DNA of 64,000 nucleotides from Tricholomella constricta (taxonomy: Eukaryota > Basidiomycota > Agaricomycetes > Agaricales > Lyophyllaceae), in NCBI GenBank assembly GCA_013368375.1, contig JAACJP010000015.1, positions 124,001 to 188,000 on the forward strand. The letters are read 5' to 3'. This document shows, piece by piece, positions 57,314 to 64,000 of the stretch. Positions within the stretch are counted from its first letter, which is position 1; every line of letters begins with the position of its first letter. Position numbers and translations under genes: made by a program. The notes beneath the pieces were generated by a model. It was not told where the DNA came from, ran no database searches, and saw nothing but the letters and a program-made list of their open reading frames with translations.

Positions 57314-57325
57314 CAAAGGGGGGTG
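57314..57325 (+). promoter_or_regulatory. polypurine tract of chromovirus
   Basis: CAAAGGGGGGTG abuts the 3' LTR; plus-strand primer site by position and composition. The same tract is found before the LTR at 2602. Confidence 0.75.
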
Positions 57326-57559
57326 TGTAACGACGGCGCGTTACAATACGTCTATATTGAGATGCTACCTGTTTGGCATTACCTTCTGGTAATGCACGAC
57401 CATCTTTGTTATGTGTATATAAATGTCCTGTACAGTTTATGCTTAGATAATCCTTTGCACCCTCACCCTGTACACGTACTTAGCAGAATCCCACAGATTG
57501 GTCTAGCTTAACGTGTCTGGTGTCTCGCAAGGATCCCCCAACCCCGTACAACCGTTACA
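57326..57559 (+). repeat. 3' LTR of chromovirus
   Basis: 234 bp with a TATA-like sequence GTATATAAATG at about 57414-57424. Confidence 0.93.
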
Positions 57560-57564
57560 CCCAG

Positions 57565-57669
57565 CTAAGCTATATGCTGACTAATCGCGGGAAGCCACTG
57601 GCAAACATGTACAAACAGCGCTCTTCCGCTCCCTTTGCGCGCCTGGAGTGGCGCGGGGGCGCTACTCCA
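57565..57669 (-). repeat. LTR of copy A, second part (5' LTR, split)
   Basis: Matches 40724-40828 with one substitution and ends in CTACTCCA, followed by target duplication ACGT. Confidence 0.92.
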
Positions 57670-57889
57670 ACGTCTTTTCTTCGACAAGTCCATCGCGGGA
57701 CAATCCATGAGATCCGGTGGTGCAACTTATCTTGCTGAGTGTGGCGTCGCCCCTCACCTCATCCAGGCCATTGGTCGTTGGTCGTCAGACACCTTCCAGA
57801 TATACATTCGGAAGAACCCTGTGTTAATTCAAGCGCTCTTGTTTTCGAACACCACACAGTCGAATTTCTATCGCCACCAGCAGTCATGA
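57670..57889 (+). pseudogene. tyrosine recombinase, C-terminal part
   Basis: Continues in frame after the target duplication with GQSMRSGGATYLAECGV (the HxxR box, with Gln in the usual His position), IGRWSSDTFQIYIRKNP (Trp and the nucleophile Tyr) and a stop at 57887-57889. The Gln in place of His appears in some fungal YR elements as I recall them, so it need not mean loss of activity. Confidence 0.85.
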
Positions 57890-58258
57890 CTTTGGTCTTT
57901 CCTCTCTTCACCTATCTTTTCTCGGACTATTTCTTCGGACTACTCCCGGACTATTCTCCTCGGACTACTCCCTCCCGGACTCTTATTCACCCACACTTAC
58001 TGGACTTTTCGATGATACGGACTCCTTGAACTCGGTTGACATACGCTACGCACCGTTCCTCGCCTTTCTTCTCTTTCTACCCGTCTCGGACTCTTTCTTA
58101 ACAGACATTGTTTCTTTACTATATTTACAGATCTTTTTTTCGTTGCCACGGACAACTTTCAAATGGCCCGCATACACGCTACGCACCGTTTTTTATTTTT
58201 TTTGTTTTATTTCCTACTCCTCCTCAACATCGTATCCTCAATCTTCTTATTAGGGATT
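57890..58258 (+). other. 3' non-coding region of Ngaro-like element
   Basis: T/C-rich, with repeated TCGGACTACTCCC-like units (about 57925-57985). No gene. It lies between the recombinase stop and B1. Confidence 0.6.
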
Positions 58259-58358
58259 AGTGGTACCTGAATAGGAAATACATCACCCGGACCCGGAGGC
58301 CGGCTTAATCAGCCCCCCCCCCGCAAGGGTCCGGTTTTTTTGGCTAAACTATGGTGCC
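58259..58358 (+). repeat. B1 repeat of Ngaro-like element
   Basis: 100 bp from AGTGGTACC to ATGGTGCC. It differs from B2 only in the length of a C run (10 against 8). Confidence 0.9.
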
Positions 58359-58381
58359 TCTGGTTTTCAGCAAGACCAATC

Positions 58382-58599
58382 ATTGGTAGGGTTTAAACGC
58401 CCGTTTACACAAGGCCAATGAGAAGTCCAAAGTTGTCGACCACGCATTACATAAGCCATCCCGACGAGGGTTAAAATGCCCGAAGTGAGATGCCGCCCCC
58501 TATCGGGCTTTTCTCTCTTCCCCCTCATCTTCGTGCGTGTCCCGTTCACGCTTAAGGGATTATACTCCCCCTTCCTGGGCTTTGGAACTTCTCAGTTAC
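58382..58599 (+). repeat. A2 repeat of Ngaro-like element
   Basis: 218-bp copy of A1, placed between B1 and B2 as in split-direct-repeat elements. Confidence 0.9.
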
Positions 58600-58635
58600 C
58601 CACCCACCATCTCCAAATTTGTATTTATTCGTACC

Positions 58636-58733
58636 AGTGGTACCTGAATAGGAAATACATCACCCGGACCCGGAGGCCGGCTTAATCAGCCCCCCCCGCA
58701 AGGGTCCGGTTTTTTTGGCTAAACTATGGTGCC
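58636..58733 (+). repeat. B2 terminal repeat of Ngaro-like element
   Basis: 98 bp, the right end of the element. Host hydrophobin sequence resumes a few bases further right. Confidence 0.9.
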
Positions 58734-58742
58734 CGCAAATTG

Positions 58743-58970
58743 GTAAGACCTCCCTCATCGCCTAATTAATAATCTCAGACTGACGACGCCACCTTTGCAG
58801 CCGCCAAGCTCCCATGTGCTGCAGCAGCAGCAATTACAGTAAGTCCGACGGCACTTTGATTTCGTGTTGGAGTGGAAGGCTGGTGATCTGACTTTTTGTT
58901 CCTTTGTTTCTTTTTCCTTCTAGATGGCCTCGTCGTCATTGGCTGCACCCCCATCAACGGCTGCCTGTAG
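58743..58970 (+). pseudogene. class I hydrophobin-like gene, 3' fragment
   Basis: Resumes at a 5' splice site (GTAAGA, 58743) after a copy of CAAATTG. A 36-bp intron with branch-like CTAAT ends at 58778. The next exon reads LCSRQAPMCCSSSNY (C5, C6-C7). An 85-bp intron (58839-58923) joins it to NGLVVIGCTPINGCL and a TAG at 58968-58970, the typical hydrophobin end with C8. A TGA in the cysteine frame near 58781 and the absence of C4 show the gene is damaged beyond the transposon insertion. Confidence 0.65.
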
Positions 58971-59661
58971 ATGTACGTCTACATGGATGATGATGATTTC
59001 AGTTTATTCTGCCTGTCAAGCTACACTGTAGAGCTAAGGGGCAGGGCGGAGCCAAATAGTAGTAAAGTAATGGGGGGTTTGTAGTTGTGTTGGGCGGTGG
59101 ATCTGGTAGTCTCTATATGTGGGTATTGGTGTTCGTTGTGGTGTAGCGGTGGACGTGTGAGATTGGAGTGGGATTATGTGAGGTTGGTTGGTTAGTGCAT
59201 AGTGGGCATGTGGGCATGAGGTATGGTTGTATGTACATGAAGGAAAGGTAAAGGGAAATGAAAGAGATAAGAAATGAAATAGATGTTTTTTTGGCCCAGT
59301 CAAACTCGAACTCGGTGGGGTTGGGTCCTGTGAGTTGTCTCGCTGCGGTGGTGTTAAGTTGTGCGTTGGTGGTCGAGTTGTGGTGTGCCGCGGTGCTTCC
59401 GGTTGGTGTATGTTGGTTCCGGGCGCGTCGTGGTGTACTCTCGTGTGTGTGTTCGTCGCGGGCCTGCTCGCCCTCTCCCTCTCTCTCGTATCTTCCTCTG
59501 CGCGTCTCGCCGTTCTACCTCTCGTCTTCTCCCCCCTTTCCATGTCCCTTCTCGTTTCTCCCTCGATACTCCCCTTCTTGTTCTCCCTCCTTCCGCTGCG
59601 TTTGCTGTCGTCGTTGTCTATGTCGATTTTTGCGTGTCGGCGTGTTTGGTTGGGTCGCCTG
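58971..59661 (-). other. hydrophobin 3' flank and LINE 3' untranslated region
   Basis: On the minus strand this follows the LINE stop: Pro/Thr/His-rich open frames without motif (59034-59543), C-rich sequence, then a region with (ATC)n near 58985-58998. I could not place the exact LINE 3' end or a target duplication. Confidence 0.5.
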
Positions 59662-62600
59662 TTACTCTTCTTCGTCCTCCGTGTCGGTGTCCTCCTCCTG
59701 TTCTCTCTCTTCCTCTTCTGCTTCTCTCCTGCCTCTGTCCAGGCGGTCCCACCAGTGTTCTACTGCTTCGTCGTTGACGTCATTTGCTTCGTCTTCTATC
59801 GATGGTGGGTTTGGTGCGTTTCCGGGGTTACCTGTCTTCGTGAACGCTCCGCTTTTTTGTAGGAACTGCGCCAGTGCCTCTAGGCCTTTGTGTGTACCTA
59901 AGATGTCTTGCAGGTCGAGTTCAGGGGAGTGTTCTGAGAGTATCGGTCTGTGTTCGGTGTATCTTCGGCAGTGTTTGATGATGTGTTCGCGCGTTTGAAT
60001 GTCTTCGCCGCAGGGGCAGCCTATCGGTTCAGTGGGTACGAATCTTGAATAGTACTCACCTATGAAGGCGTGCTTCGTACGGCATTGTGTGATCCTGCTG
60101 AATACTTCGCGCTTTGTCGACTTTACATGTTCTCGGATTTTCCATGCTGGTGGGAACCGGTTTGCTATCCCGAATCCTCCGGTTGGTGGTGTACGGTTCC
60201 ATTCGTCTGTCCAGCGGGTTAGTATCTTGGCTTTGGACGTACGCATGGCGTGCGTCATCGTTACGAATCTGGTTTGCCAGAGTAGAGCTCCTGCTTTGGC
60301 TTCCGCGTCTGCCCTTTCGTTGCCTTTTACGTCGGTGTGTCCTGGGCACCATTCTACGATGACGGTGTGTGTTGGGTCTTTGTCGAGGAATTCGGTGACG
60401 ATTTTGTTGAAGGTCCTCATGTTATATTGGCCGGGGGCGGTTTTCGGTTCGAATACTGATGTGACGGCTGCTGTGTTGTCCGCGAAAATGTGTACGTGTT
60501 TGATGACTGGGTTGTGTTGGGTATGGCGTATGGCTTCTTGAGCTGCGACGACTAGGCCTGTGAGTTCGGCGTCGTATACTTCCGCTGTATGGCCCATTCC
60601 GCCGCGTCTTGTAATGACTTCTCTGCTGTTGTGGTACCCTACGACTCCCCATCCCACGTTCTTCTTGTTGTTTGTTTCGTCTAGCATCGATCCGTCCGAG
60701 TACATCAGTAGGTGGGTGGGGTTTGTGATGAGCGTCCTAATTCTTGTGTTGTGGGCTTTGGCTGCTTTCTCTTTGGTTACGTTGGGGGTGGCGCCTCTAA
60801 TTGTCAGTTTGCCCCTGAGGTCGTGGGCTGTTTTGCGCCAAGGGGGTGATATAAAGGGTATGATCCTCTCACCTTCCGCTGGGCGGTACGTTTGTGCGGC
60901 TATCGCTTCTAGTTGTGTGGGTTTCGGGGTCTTCTTGCTTCTCGACGGTTTGTGGGAGGGTAGCGGGGGCGGTGTCGACGGCGCATTGCCGTCTCTCCAT
61001 TCGTCTGATAGTCTTTGCATGATGGGGTTCGTGGTATTGAGTTTGTGTAGTCGGTCTGCGTATCTTGCGTTCGCGAGGTCTAGTGCGAGGTTGATGGGTG
61101 GGATCGAGAGGTCGGTTTCCAGGGCTTTGATCGGGGTGGTCTTGAATGCTCCCGCGATGTGCCGGAGTGCCGTGTTTTGTACTTTCTCGAGTATGTTGAT
61201 GTGCGTTTTCTTGCCGGTCCACCAGATCGGGCTAGCGTATGTTAGTACGGGTACTATACATGCTCGGTACAGTGTGCGAAGTTCAACCTGCGACAGGCCT
61301 TTGACCGTGTTGGCTAGCATGCGTGAACCTCGGACTGCGTTTCCTGCTCGATCTGCTAGGATACGGACGTGTTGGTTGAAGGTTAGTCTGCGGTCGAAGA
61401 ATACTCCCAGAATTCTGATCGTGTCGCCGGCCGCTATTGAGACTTCGTTGTTGTTCTTTGTGGGCAGGCGTATGTTCGGGGAGTGGCCTTTGTCTCTCCT
61501 CCAGGAGTGGTGCATTAGATCTGTCTTCTCCGCTGCCGTTGATAGGCCGTTGTCGGTGAGCCAGGTGTCCACGAATATGTAGTCTGACCGGAGGAGTTTG
61601 ACGTTGGTGTCGAGTGAGTCCGAGGATATTCGAAGTGTTCCGTCGTCGATATACATGTCTAGCGTGGTGTCGGTAGGGTTGTCGGGTATTCTCGGTGGGC
61701 GGGGTTCGCCTGGTCGGGTTCTGAGTGTCTTCCGGTTCTCCATCAGTTCCTGCAGTTCAGCGGTGTATATGATTGAGAGGATAGGTGAGACGGGAGAGCC
61801 CTGTGGTATACCGTTTGCGACAGGTCTCATTTCGCCTCTGCGACCGTCGAGGCATACTGACGCTTCACGGTCATGGAGGAAGGAGGCGACCCATTTCACA
61901 ATTTGGAGGGGGATTCCCTTTCGGCGGAGTTCGCGGAGGAGTCTGGCATGGTTTACGTTGTCGAAGTAACCTGAAATATCAAATGTTAGTACCGAGGTGA
62001 CTTTTTTGTGGTTATGTGCAGCTTGTATGTCTTCTATGTGTGTTAGTAGTGCATCGTTAGTGCTGCTGTTTGGTCTGCCTCCGAATTGCGTGGGGGGTAC
62101 CAGGTCTTCCTTGCCTACCATGTAGGCGAGGCGGCGCGCTACAATGCCTTCGAGGACTTTCCCTAGACACTCTAGAAGCTGTATTAGTCGGTATGCTTTA
62201 GGTTCGGCATAGTCGGGTTTGTTCGGTTTTCGAAGCGCCACTGCTATGGCTCGTCGCCATGTCTTGGGGTGGTGTCCTGTCTGTATACAGTGGTGCATGA
62301 GTGCGAAGATGATGTCTTCGCGGGATTCCCATGCCCAGCGAACGGTGGCGAACGTTTGTTGGCTTTCTCCGGGGGCCTTCTTGGTGCTGTGTCTGTAAAT
62401 GGCTTCTTGCACCTCGGTACGTGTGAGCGCGATGTGTTCTTTGTCGTGTTGGTGTGGGTGTGTGAGATCCGGTGGTTCATTGTTTTCGAGGCGGGGGGGT
62501 GGTTTGAACAGGGCGTTACGGAGTGCATCGCATTTGTCGGCGTGTTGGACGGCTGGTGGTTCGTTGGGGCGGTTGATCGCTGGGGACGGGTAGTTCCTGG

Positions 62601-63819
62601 TGCCCTTCGACCAGTTGCGGAAACCCCAGATTTCGTCAGGGGTTGCTTCTTCAAGCGTTTTGTGGATCCAGGCGCGGCGTTCGTGTTTGAACAGGCGTCT
62701 GAAGAAGTTAGTCGTTCTACGGATGGTATTGTGGAGTACTTCGCATGGGGTGCCCCATTGTGCTATGTGTTCTTGTTGTTGCTTTCGGAGTGACGTTCGT
62801 TCGGTGTTGGTTTCGTTGAGGGTTTCCGTCCACCACGGTTTGGCCTTCTTGGATGGGTGTTTCACCTTTGTTGTGGTGGCCGTGGCTGATTTCATTGCTT
62901 CGGTTAGGAGGGCGACGTCTTCATCTAGTTGTTCCGGAGATCTGGGGATGGTTAGGTTGGTCAGTGAGTTCCATCTGTCGCTTTCCTTTTCCAGTTCTGA
63001 TTCGAATTCGGTTTTCCACTCTTTCGGGTCAGCGTCCTTGAAGTTGTATTTCGTGCCGGTTATGTTTTCTATCTCTGTGCAGCCATGGTCAATTACCCAT
63101 CGTATGGCGTGATGGTCGGAGCCGCATGATAGTGAGCCGTCTATGGTCCACTCCTTTGTCGTGTCGAGGGCTATGGCAGCGGGGTTAGCGAATGTTAGGT
63201 CTATTACCGTGGAGGCACCCCTTGCTCTGTGTTCGAAGTATGTCGGGACGCCTTTTTCGTTGAGTAGTGAGTATCCTTGTTCCCTGATCCAGTCGACCAG
63301 TTGTCGGGTTTTCGTCGATGGTGGTTTGTTGTTGGTGCTCCAGTCGGGGTGGTGTTGATTCCAGTCCCCGCTGATGATCACTGGGTCGTCCTCGGGTAGC
63401 CTTAGGGCTTGTAGTCTTACCGAAGCATCCGTGCGTCTCCCTGTGGAGCTCTTCGCTCTTGGTTGGCTGTAGATGTTGACTATTGTGGTGGTGGGGAAGT
63501 TGGCTTGTTGGACGTCGAGGACTTGTATGTCGAGGTCTTGTGCGATGTCTGATCGGAGGGTAATTGTGAAGTCTGGGCGGTTTTTGGTGTAGGCCATGAC
63601 GCGGGGTCTTTGTCCTCGTGGGATGGTTGCTGCTGGCAGTATGGGGGTCCATGCTGCGTGTGCGACGGGGCCGATTTGGTCATTCCCGATTTTATCCCAC
63701 CACGGTTCTGTTATCAGTATCAGGTCGAAGCTGTCAATGTAGGCGTTTAGTAGTGTGTGGCAAACATGGTTGCTTCGATTGGTGTTAAGCTGTAGGACTC
63801 GGATTGGTTTAGTTTTCAT
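59662..63819 (-). CDS. Tad-like LINE ORF2: endonuclease-reverse transcriptase-RNase H
   Basis: Intact, 1385 residues from ATG 63819. AP-type endonuclease at residues 1-230: RVLQLNTNRSN, ITEPWWDK, IISGDWNQHHPDW, STVIDLTFANP, CGSDHHAI. RT at about 500-760: YRLIQLLECLGKVLE, VLTFDISGYFDNVNHARL, NGIPQGSPVSPILS and MYIDDGTL. RNase H at about 1040-1180: LMYSDGSMLD, VYDAELTGLVVAAQ, HIFADNTAAVTS, GHTDVKGNERADAEAK. A CCHC-type motif near the C-terminus (CPCGEDIQTREHIIKHC), then a strongly acidic tail. The endonuclease/RT/RNase H order is that of Tad-clade elements of filamentous fungi. It nicks target DNA and primes reverse transcription there. No stop or frameshift, so possibly active. Confidence 0.93.
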   Translation of the reverse strand: MKTKPIRVLQLNTNRSNHVCHTLLNAYIDSFDLILITEPWWDKIGNDQIGPVAHAAWTPILPAATIPRGQRPRVMAYTKNRPDFTITLRSDIAQDLDIQVLDVQQANFPTTTIVNIYSQPRAKSSTGRRTDASVRLQALRLPEDDPVIISGDWNQHHPDWSTNNKPPSTKTRQLVDWIREQGYSLLNEKGVPTYFEHRARGASTVIDLTFANPAAIALDTTKEWTIDGSLSCGSDHHAIRWVIDHGCTEIENITGTKYNFKDADPKEWKTEFESELEKESDRWNSLTNLTIPRSPEQLDEDVALLTEAMKSATATTTKVKHPSKKAKPWWTETLNETNTERTSLRKQQQEHIAQWGTPCEVLHNTIRRTTNFFRRLFKHERRAWIHKTLEEATPDEIWGFRNWSKGTRNYPSPAINRPNEPPAVQHADKCDALRNALFKPPPRLENNEPPDLTHPHQHDKEHIALTRTEVQEAIYRHSTKKAPGESQQTFATVRWAWESREDIIFALMHHCIQTGHHPKTWRRAIAVALRKPNKPDYAEPKAYRLIQLLECLGKVLEGIVARRLAYMVGKEDLVPPTQFGGRPNSSTNDALLTHIEDIQAAHNHKKVTSVLTFDISGYFDNVNHARLLRELRRKGIPLQIVKWVASFLHDREASVCLDGRRGEMRPVANGIPQGSPVSPILSIIYTAELQELMENRKTLRTRPGEPRPPRIPDNPTDTTLDMYIDDGTLRISSDSLDTNVKLLRSDYIFVDTWLTDNGLSTAAEKTDLMHHSWRRDKGHSPNIRLPTKNNNEVSIAAGDTIRILGVFFDRRLTFNQHVRILADRAGNAVRGSRMLANTVKGLSQVELRTLYRACIVPVLTYASPIWWTGKKTHINILEKVQNTALRHIAGAFKTTPIKALETDLSIPPINLALDLANARYADRLHKLNTTNPIMQRLSDEWRDGNAPSTPPPLPSHKPSRSKKTPKPTQLEAIAAQTYRPAEGERIIPFISPPWRKTAHDLRGKLTIRGATPNVTKEKAAKAHNTRIRTLITNPTHLLMYSDGSMLDETNNKKNVGWGVVGYHNSREVITRRGGMGHTAEVYDAELTGLVVAAQEAIRHTQHNPVIKHVHIFADNTAAVTSVFEPKTAPGQYNMRTFNKIVTEFLDKDPTHTVIVEWCPGHTDVKGNERADAEAKAGALLWQTRFVTMTHAMRTSKAKILTRWTDEWNRTPPTGGFGIANRFPPAWKIREHVKSTKREVFSRITQCRTKHAFIGEYYSRFVPTEPIGCPCGEDIQTREHIIKHCRRYTEHRPILSEHSPELDLQDILGTHKGLEALAQFLQKSGAFTKTGNPGNAPNPPSIEDEANDVNDEAVEHWWDRLDRGRREAEEEEREQEEDTDTEDEEE

Positions 63820-64000
63820 ATTGCATGGTTACCTTTGGTGGTCCGTGTAGGCTGGCGTATGGGTCGTCGGGTTCGTTTTGTAGTTGCGTGAACCTGTTTG
63901 TTAGTTCGGGTGGGGAGGTGATCGCGTTCTTGCGTGGTTTCGCTTTCTTGAGGGCGCCTTGGTGGGTTTTGGTCCTGGCGGTGCCCCAGTCTGTGTCTAC
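63809..64000 (-). CDS. LINE ORF1 (gag-like), 3' end only
   Basis: A minus-strand frame enters from the right edge and ends with TMQYEN and TAA at 63809-63811, overlapping the start of ORF2 by 11 bases (ATGAAAACTAA) in another frame. The visible 63 residues are basic and Pro-rich (GALKKAKPRKNAITSPPEL). This arrangement suggests ORF2 is translated by termination-reinitiation. The knuckle region expected in ORF1 would lie outside the window. Confidence 0.8.
   Translation of the reverse strand, partial: VDTDWGTARTKTHQGALKKAKPRKNAITSPPELTNRFTQLQNEPDDPYASLHGPPKVTMQYEN

Larger units (their letters stand above)
47023..57559 (+). mobile_element. Ty3-type chromovirus with an extra 3' ORF
   Basis: 234-bp LTRs at 47023-47256 and 57326-57559 (TGTAAC...GTTACA) differ at two bases. 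Target duplication CCCAG at 47018-47022 and 57560-57564. Polypurine tract CAAAGGGGGGTG before the 3' LTR. Gene order gag, protease, RT-RNase H, integrase with chromodomain, then an 882-codon ORF. All gag-pol segments share one frame and are separated only by TGA stops. At 10.5 kb it is long for this group, which is explained by the extra ORF. Inserted into an LTR of copy A. Confidence 0.93.
40639..57669 (-). mobile_element. young Ty3-type LTR retrotransposon, copy A, itself interrupted
   Basis: Left LTR 40639-40828 (190 bp). The right LTR is split as 46938-47022 plus 57565-57669 (85 + 105 = 190 bp) by the chromovirus. The LTR halves differ at one base (gaagcTact / gaagcCact). Target duplication ACGT at 40635-40638 and 57670-57673. 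Excluding the chromovirus the element is about 6.5 kb. On the minus strand the order is gag, protease, RT-RNase H, integrase, so it is Ty3-type. It is homologous to copy B at 6-13 kb. Confidence 0.92.
36380..58733 (+). mobile_element. Ngaro-like tyrosine-recombinase retrotransposon, interrupted
   Basis: Split direct repeats in the order A1 (36380-36597), coding region, B1 (58259-58358), A2 (58382-58599), B2 (58636-58733), which is the layout described for Ngaro/PAT-type YR retrotransposons. Genes: gag with zinc motifs, RT-RNase H, tyrosine recombinase; there is no integrase and there are no LTRs. The ten bases CAAATTGGTA occur at both outer junctions (36377-36386 and 58736-58745), as expected when a recombinase uses a short matching core. 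Without the nested insertion (40639-57673) the element is about 5.3 kb. A1 and A2 differ at one base (36542 A, 58544 G). Coding is damaged by a TAG and two frameshifts. Confidence 0.85.

Noticed and set aside
59258..59998. 246-codon plus-strand frame rich in Cys, Ser and Arg
   Set aside because: Antisense to the acidic C-terminus and 3' part of the LINE.
60560..61582. 340-codon plus-strand frame
   Set aside because: Antisense to the intact LINE ORF2; Ser/Leu/Val-rich composition from reading the complement, no motif.

Overview
The window looks like repeat-dense nuclear DNA from a basidiomycete fungus, most likely an agaricomycete. The reasons are the mobile-element families present (a KDZ transposase with a cysteine cluster, a Tad-type LINE with RNase H, Ty3 elements including one with a chromodomain integrase, and a tyrosine-recombinase retrotransposon), the 31-60 bp GT..AG introns, and the remains of a class I hydrophobin gene. 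I see no bacterial operons, rRNA genes or CRISPR arrays. The hydrophobin is the only recognisable host gene, and it is broken.

Left part (1-14 kb). A miniature LTR-type repeat with tRNA-like sequences in its terminal repeats lies at 465-1007, followed by the 3' end of a Ty3-like element (LTR 2602-2798), a decayed gag-like coding region (2802-4175), a 163-bp satellite arranged as a large palindrome (about 4440-5840), and an old, frameshifted minus-strand Ty3 element (6011-13140, here 'copy B'), which carries a further insertion.

Middle (14.9-36.2 kb). A DDE transposase-like gene resembling P-type transposases (14956-19514) is followed by a small LTR element with a target duplication (19559-21301). 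Next comes a four-gene block: two minus-strand genes (22710-25045 and 25408-26521) divergent from two plus-strand genes (28195-30280 and a KDZ transposase at 30816-34243). It is flanked by mirror-oriented clusters of the hexamer AGCCTA / TAGGCT. I read this block as one large KDZ transposon with three accessory genes of unknown function, now inactivated by stops and frameshifts.

Right part (36.2-59 kb). This is a three-level nest. A hydrophobin-like gene (5' piece 36240-36383, 3' piece 58743-58970) was hit at an exon/intron boundary by an Ngaro-like tyrosine-recombinase retrotransposon (36380-58733) with split direct repeats A1...B1-A2-B2. Its recombinase gene was interrupted by a minus-strand Ty3 element ('copy A', 40639-57669, TSD ACGT). 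The distal LTR of that element was interrupted by a plus-strand chromovirus (47023-57559, TSD CCCAG). Terminal repeats of all three are almost identical (1/218, 1/190 and 2/234 differences by eye), so all insertions look recent. The chromovirus carries an unusual 882-codon ORF between integrase and 3' LTR.

Right edge (59-64 kb). A minus-strand Tad-like LINE has an intact 1385-residue endonuclease/RT/RNase H protein and the end of its ORF1, which runs out of the window. Many coding regions are open except for single in-frame stops, mostly TGA, as expected if CGA codons decayed by C-to-T change.
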